Positions 37,854 to 47,397 of a stretch of 64,000 nt of DNA are shown here, in pieces. Under the pieces are notes generated by a model. The model did not search any database, was not told where the DNA came from, and saw only the letters and a list, made by a program, of their open reading frames with translations. This stretch comes from Vibrio hippocampi (lineage in GTDB: Bacteria; Pseudomonadota; Gammaproteobacteria; Enterobacterales; Vibrionaceae). Both the position numbers and the translations under genes were made by a program. The DNA lies in contig NZ_CAKLCM010000002.1 in assembly GCF_921292975.1 (NCBI RefSeq), positions 248,001-312,000 of the forward strand, read 5' to 3'. Numbering within the stretch: position 1 is the stretch's first letter; every line of letters begins with the position of its first letter.

Positions 37854-37891
37854 TAAGGCTCTTTGTACCTGTAATGCAAAGAGCCTTATTT
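37854..37891 (+). terminator. Terminator after the KdgM-like gene
   Basis: Perfect 12-bp stem TAAGGCTCTTTG / CAAAGAGCCTTA with an 11-nt loop, followed by TTTG. It ends just past the stop of the convergent DUF411 gene. Confidence 0.8.
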
Positions 37892-37896
37892 GTTGG

Positions 37897-38343
37897 TTAC
37901 TCTTGGTGATAGCTGTTGTAGCTAAATACCTGCCCCTTCTCATTAAATGCATAGACATGATACGGCTGTTTTTTGTCGCCATATTCCATTCCCGGCGAGC
38001 CAAGCGGCATACCCGGTACGGCAAGCCCTTTAGCGCCACTTGGCGGGTTATCTAAAAAGGTTTTGATATCACTTGCTGGAATATGTCCCTCGAACACATA
38101 GCCGTCAATAACAGCGGTATGGCAAGAGGCGAGTTCACCGGAGACGCCTAATTTCTGTTTGATGCTATGCATATTGTCGTGGTTTTCGACTTGAGTGGTA
38201 AACCCAGCCTGTTCCATATGATCTACCCAGTCACTGCAGCAACCGCATGTTGGCGACTTGTAAGTCATCACATTGGTTGCAAACGCCGAAGCCGAAACTG
38301 TGGCGAGTGCCAAGGTAGAGAAAGCGAGTCGTGTTTTTTGCAT
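37897..38343 (-). CDS. copG: DUF411 copper-associated protein (CopG-type)
   Basis: Probable periplasmic protein of 148 residues: signal peptide (MQKTRLAFSTLALATVSASAFA), then the DUF411 core with the CGCC motif in SPTCGCCSDWVDHME and a later SCHTAVIDGYVFEGHIP. DUF411 proteins such as CopG bind copper through these cysteines and are linked to periplasmic copper handling. The methionine-rich PGMPLGSPGMEYG near the end may also bind copper. It starts 22 bp after the copA stop with an AAGGAA ribosome site, so it shares the CueR-controlled operon. Confidence 0.82.
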   Translation of the reverse strand: MQKTRLAFSTLALATVSASAFATNVMTYKSPTCGCCSDWVDHMEQAGFTTQVENHDNMHSIKQKLGVSGELASCHTAVIDGYVFEGHIPASDIKTFLDNPPSGAKGLAVPGMPLGSPGMEYGDKKQPYHVYAFNEKGQVFSYNSYHQE

Positions 38344-38365
38344 GTTTTGTTTCCTTGTTCGGTGA

Positions 38366-41161
38366 TTACTTGACGTCACTCGGGTTTGAAAAATGTTTAA
38401 GACGATTGGCGTTTAATACCACCGTGATCGACGATAGAGCCATAGCCGCGCCTGCAAATACAGGACTGAGTAAGAAGCCAAATACTGGATATAGCACACC
38501 CGCGGCGATTGGGATGCCTAAACTGTTATAAATAAACGCCCCAAACAGATTTTGTTTAATGTTTTTTACGGTGGCTTTGGCTAGAGCGATCCCGTAGGCG
38601 ATATTTTGGGGATTGCTATTGAGCAGCGTCATCGAGGCTGTTTCTATTGCGACATCGCTCCCGCTCCCCATGGCGATGCCGACATCGGCAAGCGCTAACG
38701 CCGGAGCATCATTAATGCCGTCTCCGACCATTGCCACGTATTGGTATTTTTGTTTTAGCGATTGAACGTGCAGGGCTTTTTCATCGGGAAGCACTTCGGC
38801 AATGACCTCATCAATGCCTAATTGCTTAGCAATGGTTTTTGCAACCGTTTGGTTATCGCCGGTAAGCATGACCGAGTGAATGCCTAACGCTTTGAGTTGT
38901 TGTATTGCCTCTTTAGATTCTGGTTTCACGGTATCGGCAATAGCAATCAGCCCCTTGATTTGCTGATCAACGATGACAACGACAGGTGTCGCTGCAAGGT
39001 TTTGGCTATCGGTTAGGGCTTCGGATAGAGGGGCGATGTTAACACCTAAACTGTTAACGTGATTGACTGAAGCGATAGTTACATGGTGACCATTGATCCG
39101 ACCCTCAATACCTTTGCCGTCTAAGTTTTGGAACTGCTCAACTTCACTTAGTAACGCTTGATTTGGCCAATGATTGACAATGGCGCTCGCAAGTGGATGT
39201 GGAGACAATTTTTCCAAAGGGATTACCCACGCGGCAAGTTGTTGCTCAGAGCAATCAATCGACCACACGCGGACTACTTCGGGAGCGCCTTGAGTTAAGG
39301 TGCCTGTTTTATCGAATATCACCGCTTTTACTTTGGTCAGATTTTGGAGCGCATCGGCTTCTTTTATTAGGATGCCTGATTGCGCCGCTTTGCCAACGCC
39401 AACGGTAATAGAAAGCGGTGTCGCCAAGCCTAATGCGCAAGGGCAGGCGATGATAAGAACGGTAGTGGCGACGACCAACATATAACTTGCAGTTGGTTCG
39501 GGACCGATAAAGAGCCAAATAGCAGCGGAGAATAACGCAATTGCGATCACTACGGGCACAAAAATGGCGGAAATGGAATCGGCTAGTTTTGCGATAGCGG
39601 GTTTACTGCTTTGCGCTTCACGGACTAAACGAATGATTCGTGACAGCATGGTTTGTGAACCGATGCTGGTGGCTTCAATGATCAAGCGTCCATTGGTATT
39701 AATCGTGCCAGCAGAGACGGAGTCGGAAACGGTTTTTCGGCTCGCAATGGGCTCACCAGTCAACATGGATTCATCGATGTAACTCTCACCCTTAATCACA
39801 ATGCCGTCAACTGGGACTTTATCTCCCGGCTTGATGAGTAGCGTCATTCCTTGAGTGACACTTTGTAGGTCAATAGCTTGCTCTTTGCCATTAATGATGA
39901 CCCAAGCCTCGGTCGGTTGCAGTTTCATCAGCGATTGCAATGAACGATTGGTGTTAGCCTTGGCCTTGGCTTCAATATAGTGACCCAATGAAATCAAACC
40001 GATGATCATTGCGCTGGCTTCAAAATAGACGTGACGTGATTGTTGGGGAAACCAACTCGGAGAGATAACAACAAGCATTGAGTACAACCAAGCTGCACCA
40101 GTGCCGAGAGCAACCAGACTGTCCATTGTGGCGCGTTTATGTTTCAGAGCGTTAAGCGCATTGCTGTAGAACCCTCTTCCGGCGGTAGTAAGTAGCCACA
40201 AACATAGTATACCAACCACTCCCCAAGCCATTTGGTCAAGTGAGTTGCGGATCATCATATTGCCCCCAAATACTCCCCAAAGCATCAATGGAGCACCGAC
40301 GGCTAATGCCATGATGGTGTTGCGTTTTTGTATAGCTTGATAACGCTGTAATTTATCTTGTTGCTGTTGTTGCGATGACGTGAGATCAAGCACCACCTCA
40401 GCTTGATAGCCAGCGTTTGAGATGGCCTTGATGATCTGTTCATCAATGCTTTGTGCATTAAGGCTCTTTGCATCAGAGCTATTTACGTCAGAGCTATTTC
40501 CTTCAGAGCTCTTTGTATCAAAGTCATCCTCGTCTTGATTAATACTGACGATGGCACTTTGTTCGGCAAGGTTGACGTTCGCTGAATGAACTTGAGGCAC
40601 TTGTTTGATTGCTTTCTCGACCGAAGAAACGCAACTCGCGCATGTCATTCCTTGAATTAACAGTTGAATGGAATACGAGGCTTGCGGTGTGTTGCTCTGC
40701 GGTGCTGAATTTGTGTCTATACTGGGAGTGGGAACAGGTTGTTCATCTTGAGTATGTGAATGTTCACTTACCGGTTGAGCCTCGAAACCTATTTGCTGGA
40801 TATGTGCCTCGACCGTCTCGCTCTTGAGTGATGATTCGATAGTGAGATAATGCTTGTTGAGCTCGATAATAGAAGAATCTTGTAGCGAGTGTAAGTGCTC
40901 GCGCAGTTTTGCGACACATTTGCCACAGTTTAAACCCGTTAAGGTGAAATGCTGAACGTGACTCTTCAAGCTGGCTTGATAGCCAACTTGAGACACAACG
41001 TCGGTGACATTAGCGAGTGGTGCCTCAGTTTTAACTTTCAGGTGTTGGGGTGAGATGTCAATAATCTCAATATTCCGTTCTGAAGCGTTTAAGGCATTGG
41101 TCAGTTTTTTAACGCAACCCATGCAGGATAGGCCTGCTAAATCTAGTTCATAGTGATTCAT
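38366..41161 (-). CDS. copA: Copper-exporting P-type ATPase CopA
   Basis: P1B-type ATPase of 931 residues that pumps Cu(I) out of the cytoplasm. Three N-terminal heavy-metal domains carry GLSCMGC, GLNCGKC and GMTCASC; the first two have spacing slightly unlike the canonical MTCxxC. The ion path motif CPCALG is near residue 572, the phosphorylated Asp in DKTGT near 617, and the hinge GDGINDAPAL follows. An unusual insert of about 25 residues, built from a 15-bp tandem repeat (SSDVN, SSDAK), sits inside the third metal domain. It is led by a CueR-type promoter. Confidence 0.95.
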   Translation of the reverse strand: MNHYELDLAGLSCMGCVKKLTNALNASERNIEIIDISPQHLKVKTEAPLANVTDVVSQVGYQASLKSHVQHFTLTGLNCGKCVAKLREHLHSLQDSSIIELNKHYLTIESSLKSETVEAHIQQIGFEAQPVSEHSHTQDEQPVPTPSIDTNSAPQSNTPQASYSIQLLIQGMTCASCVSSVEKAIKQVPQVHSANVNLAEQSAIVSINQDEDDFDTKSSEGNSSDVNSSDAKSLNAQSIDEQIIKAISNAGYQAEVVLDLTSSQQQQQDKLQRYQAIQKRNTIMALAVGAPLMLWGVFGGNMMIRNSLDQMAWGVVGILCLWLLTTAGRGFYSNALNALKHKRATMDSLVALGTGAAWLYSMLVVISPSWFPQQSRHVYFEASAMIIGLISLGHYIEAKAKANTNRSLQSLMKLQPTEAWVIINGKEQAIDLQSVTQGMTLLIKPGDKVPVDGIVIKGESYIDESMLTGEPIASRKTVSDSVSAGTINTNGRLIIEATSIGSQTMLSRIIRLVREAQSSKPAIAKLADSISAIFVPVVIAIALFSAAIWLFIGPEPTASYMLVVATTVLIIACPCALGLATPLSITVGVGKAAQSGILIKEADALQNLTKVKAVIFDKTGTLTQGAPEVVRVWSIDCSEQQLAAWVIPLEKLSPHPLASAIVNHWPNQALLSEVEQFQNLDGKGIEGRINGHHVTIASVNHVNSLGVNIAPLSEALTDSQNLAATPVVVIVDQQIKGLIAIADTVKPESKEAIQQLKALGIHSVMLTGDNQTVAKTIAKQLGIDEVIAEVLPDEKALHVQSLKQKYQYVAMVGDGINDAPALALADVGIAMGSGSDVAIETASMTLLNSNPQNIAYGIALAKATVKNIKQNLFGAFIYNSLGIPIAAGVLYPVFGFLLSPVFAGAAMALSSITVVLNANRLKHFSNPSDVK
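40464..40523. repeat. 15-bp tandem repeat within copA (four units)
   Basis: Units CTCTTTGCATCAGAG, CTATTTACGTCAGAG, CTATTTCCTTCAGAG and CTCTTTGTATCAAAG; a degenerate fifth may precede them. In frame, they encode pentapeptides of the SSDVN type at about residues 213-233 of CopA. Confidence 0.9.
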
Positions 41162-41191
41162 AACGGCACTCGTGATATCTCTGATGATGTA

Positions 41192-41222
41192 ACCATAAAC
41201 CTTGCCCTTAGGGGAAGGTCAA
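41192..41222 (-). promoter_or_regulatory. CueR-dependent copA promoter
   Basis: On the minus strand, -35 TTGACC and -10 TATGGT are separated by exactly 19 bp, the stretched spacer used by MerR-family activators. The spacer region contains the dyad ACCTTGCCC-TTA-GGGGAAGGT (41199-41219), which matches the CueR box. The gltX promoter must lie in the remaining 230 bp on the plus strand; TATAAA at 41370 is a candidate -10. Confidence 0.88.
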
Positions 41223-41458
41223 GCATTTGGAATAAAATTTAGATTCTAATGATTAATTACACTTCCTATCCAAGGCGCTCCGTATTCTAAGGTTGTTTGG
41301 GTTCTGAGGTGAGTAAACAGTTTGGTATGGCTAATTCCCTTGCTGAACTGGTACTTGAGTGAAGTTGAGTATAAAATAGCGCGCAAATTTGCAACGTAGG
41401 TTTTTTTGCAACGCCATAGTGACTAGCACCCTACGCAGTTGACAATAAGGTAAATTCA

Positions 41459-42886
41459 ATGACGGTTAAAACACGTTTTGCTCCAAGCCCAACAGGCTAT
41501 CTTCATGTTGGTGGTGCTCGCACCGCTCTATACTCTTGGTTATTTGCGAAAAACCAAGGTGGTGAGTTTGTACTACGAATTGAAGACACAGATTTAGAGC
41601 GTAACTCTCAAGAAGCAGTAGATGCGATTCTTGAAGGTATGCAATGGATGGGTCTGGAGTGGGATGAAGGTCCTTACTTCCAATCAAAACGTTTTGACCG
41701 TTATAACGAGATGGTTGATAAGCTGCTTGCTGAAGACAAAGCGTATAAGTGCTATGCACCGAAAGAGGTCTTGGAAGAGATCCGCGCTGAGCAAGAAGCG
41801 AACAAAGAGATGCCTCGTTATGACGCTAACCACCCTAAAGTGGTCGCGGCTAATGCAGCAGCAAAAGACGGTGACCCTTGTGTGATTCGTTTCCGCAATC
41901 CAAAAGAGGGTAGCGTAGTTTTTGATGACCAAATCCGTGGTCGCATCGAAATTAGTAACACACAAATGGATGACCTTATCATCCGTCGTACTGATGGCGC
42001 ACCAACCTACAACTTTGTTGTTGTTGTTGATGACTGGGATATGGGTATCACTCACGTCGTTCGTGGTGAAGACCATATCAACAACACGCCACGCCAAATC
42101 AACATTTATGAAGCACTTGGCGCACCAGTTCCGACGTTTGCACACTGTGCTATGATTTTGGGTGATGACGGCGCGAAACTGTCTAAACGCCATGGTGCGG
42201 TATCTGTGATGCAATATCGCGATGAAGGTTATCTGCCTAACGCATTGAACAACTATCTAGTGCGTTTGGGCTGGTCTCACGGTGACCAAGAGATCTTCTC
42301 GCAGCAAGAGATGATTGATTTGTTTAGCCTGAATGCTATCTCTAAGTCAGCGTCAGCGTTCAACACCGATAAGCTATTGTGGTTGAACAACCATTACATT
42401 AAAACCTCTGAGCCAAGCTATGTCGCTGAGCATCTGCAATGGCACCTTGATCAACGCGATCTTAAAGTGGACAACGGTCCAGCGATCACAGAAGTGATTA
42501 AACTGGTGGGTGAGCGTTGCAACACTTTAGTTGAGCTTGCTGATCAAATTGGTTACTTCTACCAAGACTTCTCAGAATTTGAAGCCGGCGCTGCGAAGAA
42601 GCACTTACGTGGCGTTGCCAAAGCGCCGCTTGAAGCGGCACTTGCGAAAGCTGAAGCACTTGCAGAGTGGACGACGGAAAACATTAAAGATCAAGTGATT
42701 GCCGCGGTTTGCGAAGAGCTAGAAATCGGTATGGGCAAGATTGGTATGCCTCTGCGTGTTGCTGTAACTGGTGGTGGTCAATCTCCATCTGTCGATGCAG
42801 TCATGGAGCTGGTTGGTAAAGAGCGCGCAGTAGCTCGTATCAAGATGGCCCTGGACTTTATCGCTGAGCGTGAAGCCAACGCATAA
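41459..42886 (+). CDS. gltX: Glutamyl-tRNA synthetase
   Basis: Class I synthetase of 475 residues that charges tRNA-Glu. The HIGH-type motif is [17 protein letters not shown] at the N-terminus and the KMSKS-type motif is [12 protein letters not shown] near residue 242. The anticodon-binding domain follows. Length and sequence agree with the standard gamma-proteobacterial enzyme. A long antisense frame (41684-42214) is a shadow. It ends in a hairpin shared with the fic-family gene. Confidence 0.97.
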   Translation: MTVKTRFAPSPTGYLHVGGARTALYSWLFAKNQGGEFVLRIEDTDLERNSQEAVDAILEGMQWMGLEWDEGPYFQSKRFDRYNEMVDKLLAEDKAYKCYAPKEVLEEIRAEQEANKEMPRYDANHPKVVAANAAAKDGDPCVIRFRNPKEGSVVFDDQIRGRIEISNTQMDDLIIRRTDGAPTYNFVVVVDDWDMGITHVVRGEDHINNTPRQINIYEALGAPVPTFAHCAMILGDDGAKLSKRHGAVSVMQYRDEGYLPNALNNYLVRLGWSHGDQEIFSQQEMIDLFSLNAISKSASAFNTDKLLWLNNHYIKTSEPSYVAEHLQWHLDQRDLKVDNGPAITEVIKLVGERCNTLVELADQIGYFYQDFSEFEAGAAKKHLRGVAKAPLEAALAKAEALAEWTTENIKDQVIAAVCEELEIGMGKIGMPLRVAVTGGGQSPSVDAVMELVGKERAVARIKMALDFIAEREANA

Positions 42887-42922
42887 TCATCGCTAAAGAA
42901 TCGTATTCATATTGCGTTTTTG

Positions 42923-42960
42923 AATTCGACGCTGCTCTATTGAGTGGCGTCGAATTTTTC
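42923..42960. terminator. Shared convergent terminator of gltX and the fic gene
   Basis: Stem AATTCGACGC / GCGTCGAATT with a 14-nt loop, followed by TTTCTTT on the plus strand. The loop contains the fic stop codon and one arm lies in fic coding sequence. Confidence 0.75.
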
Positions 42961-44361
42961 TTTCCAAGCAATAAACATCTGTTCTGTGACACCGATTGAA
43001 ATGATCGCCCCACTATGAAGTTTACCTAGCTCCACCATTGCAATAGAAACAAACTTATCACTCTCTGCAATCTGATGTTTTTTACAGAACTGTTCAAGAT
43101 AACTCGGTATCTGTTGACCCGTCATTCCATTTCTTATTATCTCGCCAATGGCTTGCTTTCTTTCACTACGATATTTAATTCGATAAGAATCGATATGACC
43201 GACCGACTTCTCGACGCTGGTATATTGCTGACAAGAACGCTCATAGGCCCAAATAAACACATCTAAAGCAGGAAGATAATCGCCGGTCTCGTAAAAATAA
43301 ATTAGTGATCGAACATAGTCGTCTTTTGGTACATCGACAAAGCTTAAGGGGCAGAGGTTTTGTTGAATAAAAGGTAAGTTACAACCTAACCGTGCGGTAC
43401 GCTTATTCACATCTTCAAATGCTTGAAGATAGGAAAGGTGAATAAATAGAAAAAAGGCTTGTTCGAATGGTTCGGTTATTTTGGCTGCTTTCCTTAATAG
43501 CAGGATAAACAGTTCTTCGAGTTGTTGGGGGGCATTAAGTGGCAGATAAGACGTTTTGGTGATACGGACTTCTTTTTGACGTACTTGTCCACATGCCGCG
43601 CTGTCGGATAGTAAGTCTTGTGAAAGTAATTGATGCAAATTGCGTATGACGAAAGGAGTGACTGAGAGTTCTTCAGCGTTTTCTATCATAAACAAGATGG
43701 CTTCCTTGTGGTTCAGGATCATAATGGTTTCTTCGTCGAATTTACCATTAGCCGCCTCACCAACGAGTAGTAATTTTCGCGTATCTAGCATTGAGTAGGT
43801 GTTGCCTTCTAAGCGACTAGAGTTAAATGATAGGTCGATCAGAAGTCTTTGAGCGATGTCTTTTGCATAAGTGCCAGCCGCGAGATTTTTATTGAATCGA
43901 GTACCAAGATTCATCAGCCTTTCAGCTGTGTCCCTAGATAGATAACGGGTCTGGTTAGGGACATACTGTTCAATCAACGACGAGTTATAGGACACTTTAG
44001 GGCGCATGAAAGACGGAACATTAAGGCTTTCTAAGCGAATACTGGATTGTTGAGAAAAAACGGAAGTGACATCAGTTAAATATTCGGCACCTGGTGCTCG
44101 AATAGAAATGTCCTTAGATGTGTCCTTAGGTATGTCTTTAGTTATATTTAGGGACACATACTTGAGACCGCTCTTTTCACCAATGGTAGCAATCCTTGTC
44201 GCTTCCTTTAGTTTTTTAAGACGTCTTTGTAAGGTTTTTTCAGTGATATCAATAGTAATTTTTTCAAGTATTTGGCTTCTTGATAGCGGAGTGGAGGCGT
44301 TATCAATGATTTCTTGAATGATATCAATCTGTCGATCTATTGACCTTGCAGTAGGCTTCAT
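42937..44361 (-). CDS. Fic family protein with variant (Gln) catalytic motif
   Basis: Protein of 474 residues. The N-terminal 70 residues look like a winged helix (LSRSQILEKITIDITEKTLQRRLKKLKE), followed by a KDIPKDTSKDIS repeat stretch and then the Fic core. The inhibitory-helix motif SSRLEGN (about residues 180-186) is intact. The catalytic motif normally HxFxDGNGRxxR reads QAFEDVNKRTAR (about 314-325), so the base histidine is Gln. Fic enzymes usually transfer AMP to target proteins; without His this may be altered. A/T-rich and flanked by core genes, it may be acquired. Target unknown. Confidence 0.82.
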   Translation of the reverse strand: MKPTARSIDRQIDIIQEIIDNASTPLSRSQILEKITIDITEKTLQRRLKKLKEATRIATIGEKSGLKYVSLNITKDIPKDTSKDISIRAPGAEYLTDVTSVFSQQSSIRLESLNVPSFMRPKVSYNSSLIEQYVPNQTRYLSRDTAERLMNLGTRFNKNLAAGTYAKDIAQRLLIDLSFNSSRLEGNTYSMLDTRKLLLVGEAANGKFDEETIMILNHKEAILFMIENAEELSVTPFVIRNLHQLLSQDLLSDSAACGQVRQKEVRITKTSYLPLNAPQQLEELFILLLRKAAKITEPFEQAFFLFIHLSYLQAFEDVNKRTARLGCNLPFIQQNLCPLSFVDVPKDDYVRSLIYFYETGDYLPALDVFIWAYERSCQQYTSVEKSVGHIDSYRIKYRSERKQAIGEIIRNGMTGQQIPSYLEQFCKKHQIAESDKFVSIAMVELGKLHSGAIISIGVTEQMFIAWKEKFDATQ

Positions 44362-44375
44362 AGGCTGCTAATAAG

Positions 44376-44433
44376 TGTCCTTAAATGTGGTTAAACTAGC
44401 ACCACTAAAGACATTTGGCAATAATTAAGGACA
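44376..44433. promoter_or_regulatory. Inverted TGTCCTTAA / TTAAGGACA pair upstream of fic
   Basis: TGTCCTTAA at 44376-44384 and its complement TTAAGGACA at 44425-44433, 14 to 72 bp before the fic start. A related TTTAGGACA is at 44454-44462, and TGTCCTTAG occurs twice inside the gene's 5' part (44109, 44121). Possible operators for autoregulation by the winged-helix domain. Confidence 0.4.
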
Positions 44434-44460
44434 AATAATGGGTATTTAACGGATTTAGGA

Positions 44461-44541
44461 CAGGTAGAATCAAAAACAGATAGAACTAAAGACAGATAGC
44501 ATTAAAAATAGATAGAATTAAAAAATAGATAGCATTAAAGA
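44461..44541. repeat. Five imperfect 16-17 bp tandem repeats upstream of fic
   Basis: Examples are CAGATAGAACTAAAGA, CAGATAGCATTAAAAA and TAGATAGCATTAAAGA; skeleton YAGATAG-N2-TTAAARA. They lie between the fic promoter region and the dxs terminator. Confidence 0.85.
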
Positions 44542-44552
44542 CACAAATACAA

Positions 44553-44582
44553 AAACACCCAAACCACGTAGGCTGGGTGTTT
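44553..44582 (-). terminator. Terminator after dxs
   Basis: Stem AAACACCCA / TGGGTGTTT with a 12-nt loop; on the minus strand it continues into TTTGTATTTG. It ends the xseB-ispA-dxs operon. Confidence 0.8.
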
Positions 44583-44605
44583 ACTTGTTAGTGATGATTG
44601 AGTAG

Positions 44606-46471
44606 CTATTTGGCTAGATAATCTAGGATGGATTGCTCAATACCTCCGGCATCCAAGCCTAACTCGGCGTGCAACTCTTCTTGTGTCCCCTGAGCGACAA
44701 AGTGATCAGGCAAGCCCAAATTTAGCACAGGTTTCAGTAGTTTTTCTTTCATCATAAATTCATTCACCCCTGCGCCCGCACCGCCCATAATCGCGTTCTC
44801 CTCAAGTGTCACGATTACATCGTGACACTGAGATAGGTTGCGGATAAGTTCTTCATCTAGAGGTTTGACAAAACGCATATCGGCAACCGTTGCGTTGAGC
44901 TTTTCGGCTGCAATCAGCGCATTATCAAGGAAGGTGCCGAAAGAGAGGATTGCCACTTTTTCACCTTGACGAATAAGGCGTCCTTTGCCTATTTCTAATG
45001 CGGTAAAACACTTGTCAACAGAGGTGCCATTACCGCCACCTCTTGGATAACGTACCGCACTTGGACCGGTGTGTTGGTGACCCGTGTAGAGCATTTGGCG
45101 ACATTCATTTTCGTCACTTGGCGCCATAATGACCATATTTGGAATACAACGCATGAAGCTAAGATCGAAGGCACCTTGGTGTGTTTGACCATCAGCTCCG
45201 ACTAATCCAGCGCGGTCGATAGCAAACATCACAGGCAAATCCATGATAGCAACATCATGAATGAGCTGATCATAGCCTCGTTGTAAGAAGGTCGAATAGA
45301 TGGCGACGATAGGTTTATTGCCCGCAATTGCCATCCCCGTTGCTAAGGTCACCGCATGTTGCTCTGCAATTGCAACATCAAAATATTGCTTTGGAAATTC
45401 TTTTGAAAAACGCACCATCCCTGACCCTTCACGCATCGCAGGCGTAATGGCCATCAATTTTTCATCTTGCGCGGCCATGTCGCACAAGAAGTCACCGAAG
45501 ATCTGTGAATATGTCGGTTTGCCAGACTGACTCTTTGGAAGGCTAGTTCTTGATGGGTCGAATTTTGGAACACCATGATAACCGATAGGGTCTTTTTCCG
45601 CAGGCTCATAACCTTTGCCTTTCTTGGTCATGATATGTAGAAATTGAGGACCTTTAAGATCACGCATGTTCTTAAGCGTTTTTACGAGCTCGTTGACATC
45701 ATGACCGTCAATTGGACCAATATAGTTAAAGCCAAATTCTTCGAATAGGGTGCCGGGTACGATCATCCCTTTGAGGTGTTCTTCGGTACGCTTTACCAAC
45801 TCTTTGATTGGCGGCAGACCGCGTAAAGCTTTTTTACCCCCTTCACGAATAGAGGTATAGAGACTGCCAGACAGAATACGTGCAAGGTGATTATTTAGTG
45901 CGCCGACGTTCTCTGAAATCGACATTTCATTGTCGTTAAGGATCACTAGCATGTCAGGACGAATATCACCGGCATGGTTTAACGCTTCAAATGCCATACC
46001 TGCAGTAATAGCACCATCTCCAATAACACTGACGACTTTACGATTGTTGCCTTCTTTGGCTGCGGAAATAGCGATGCCTAACGCAGCACTAATTGATGTG
46101 GAAGAGTGACCCACCGACAATACATCATATTCGCTTTCTCCACGCCAAGGAAAAGGGTGTAACCCTTCTTTTTGACGTATCGTCGACATCTGCTCACGGC
46201 GACCCGTCATAATTTTGTGAGGGTAGGCTTGGTGGCCAACGTCCCAAATTAACTGATCAAAAGGAGTGTTATAGACGTAGTGTAAAGCAACAGTCAGTTC
46301 GACGGTTCCTAAGCCCGATGCAAGGTGACCACTAGATTGACTCACTGAGTTAAGCAAATACTCCCTCAGTTCTTGGCAAAGCTTAGGCAGCGACTCTTTT
46401 GGCATTAACCTTAACTCATCAGGAGTATTGGTTAGACTCAATGTCGGATATTTTGAGATATCAAGTGTCAT
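44606..46471 (-). CDS. dxs: 1-deoxy-D-xylulose-5-phosphate synthase
   Basis: Thiamine diphosphate enzyme of 621 residues that joins pyruvate and glyceraldehyde 3-phosphate, the first step of the MEP isoprenoid pathway. Visible features: [12 protein letters not shown] near the N-terminus, the cofactor motif [15 protein letters not shown]...ILNDN, and the transketolase-type [13 protein letters not shown]. Length is normal. It lies 21 bp after ispA, whose enzyme uses the pathway's products. Confidence 0.97.
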   Translation of the reverse strand: MTLDISKYPTLSLTNTPDELRLMPKESLPKLCQELREYLLNSVSQSSGHLASGLGTVELTVALHYVYNTPFDQLIWDVGHQAYPHKIMTGRREQMSTIRQKEGLHPFPWRGESEYDVLSVGHSSTSISAALGIAISAAKEGNNRKVVSVIGDGAITAGMAFEALNHAGDIRPDMLVILNDNEMSISENVGALNNHLARILSGSLYTSIREGGKKALRGLPPIKELVKRTEEHLKGMIVPGTLFEEFGFNYIGPIDGHDVNELVKTLKNMRDLKGPQFLHIMTKKGKGYEPAEKDPIGYHGVPKFDPSRTSLPKSQSGKPTYSQIFGDFLCDMAAQDEKLMAITPAMREGSGMVRFSKEFPKQYFDVAIAEQHAVTLATGMAIAGNKPIVAIYSTFLQRGYDQLIHDVAIMDLPVMFAIDRAGLVGADGQTHQGAFDLSFMRCIPNMVIMAPSDENECRQMLYTGHQHTGPSAVRYPRGGGNGTSVDKCFTALEIGKGRLIRQGEKVAILSFGTFLDNALIAAEKLNATVADMRFVKPLDEELIRNLSQCHDVIVTLEENAIMGGAGAGVNEFMMKEKLLKPVLNLGLPDHFVAQGTQEELHAELGLDAGGIEQSILDYLAK

Positions 46472-46492
46472 AGTGATGTAGCGCTTATAAAT

Positions 46493-47389
46493 TTAGTTGT
46501 TGCGTTCGATGACATATCTGGCGAAATCTTCCAGTAATTTTGTATTGTACGGTATCGCATCCAGGGCAGAAAGAGCTTCCTCAAAAAGCGCGTCAGCTTT
46601 CTGTTTTGCCCCATCGAGTCCGAGCAGAGCAGGATAAGTACTTTTTGCCTTCTGTTCATCAGAGCCCTGAGGCTTACCTAAGGTTTTGGTATCACTGACA
46701 ATATCGAGGATATCGTCCTGTACCTGAAATGCTAGACCGATGGCATCCGCGTATTTTTCGAGTTGGGGCAGCACTTTTATGCCCACCTCTCCAGCCGATA
46801 ATGCGCCAAGCACAACGGCACACTTAATGAGTGCGCCAGTCTTGTGGCGATGTATCTGCTCTAATTGTTCAAGTGAGACGGCTTGGTTTTCTGCTTCTAG
46901 ATCTAAAGCTTGACCGATACACATCCCGGCCGCGCCAGACGCTTTCGCTAGTTGCTTCACCATATTGATACGTTGAGCTTCAGCTATTGGTGCTATTTGA
47001 CCCTCAGAAAGCACAGTAAAGGCCAAGGTTTGCAATGCATCTCCGGTAAGGATAGCAGTTGCTTCATCAAATTCTATATGGCAGGTCGGTTGCCCGCGGC
47101 GCAGGTTATCATCATCCATAGCCGGAAGATCATCATGAATCAATGAGTAAGCATGGATACATTCGATAGCGGACGCTGGCGTATCGAGGTGTTCAACGTC
47201 CACACCCAACATGTTGCCGGTAGCGTACACCAAGAAAGGGCGAGCGCGCTTGCCGCCAAGCAGCAAACCGTAACGCATAGCCTCAATCAATCTTTGCTGT
47301 TGGACAGGGTATTGATCCAGCCAATCATTCAGCTGTTGATTATTGCGCGCTTGGTAATGCTGCAACGCATCAATCATGGTTTGGCTCAT
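46493..47389 (-). CDS. ispA: Farnesyl diphosphate synthase
   Basis: Prenyl transferase of 298 residues that condenses isopentenyl and dimethylallyl/geranyl diphosphates to farnesyl diphosphate. The two aspartate-rich motifs are DDLPAMDDDNLRRG (about residue 85) and DDILDIVSD, with the GGKRARPFLVY motif before them. The middle gene of xseB-ispA-dxs, eight bases after xseB, so likely co-translated. Confidence 0.96.
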   Translation of the reverse strand: MSQTMIDALQHYQARNNQQLNDWLDQYPVQQQRLIEAMRYGLLLGGKRARPFLVYATGNMLGVDVEHLDTPASAIECIHAYSLIHDDLPAMDDDNLRRGQPTCHIEFDEATAILTGDALQTLAFTVLSEGQIAPIAEAQRINMVKQLAKASGAAGMCIGQALDLEAENQAVSLEQLEQIHRHKTGALIKCAVVLGALSAGEVGIKVLPQLEKYADAIGLAFQVQDDILDIVSDTKTLGKPQGSDEQKAKSTYPALLGLDGAKQKADALFEEALSALDAIPYNTKLLEDFARYVIERNN

Positions 47390-47397
47390 ACTTGATG

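Noticed and set aside
41684..42214. 176-residue frame antisense to gltX
   Set aside because: Full overlap with a highly conserved gene; composition is that of a shadow frame.
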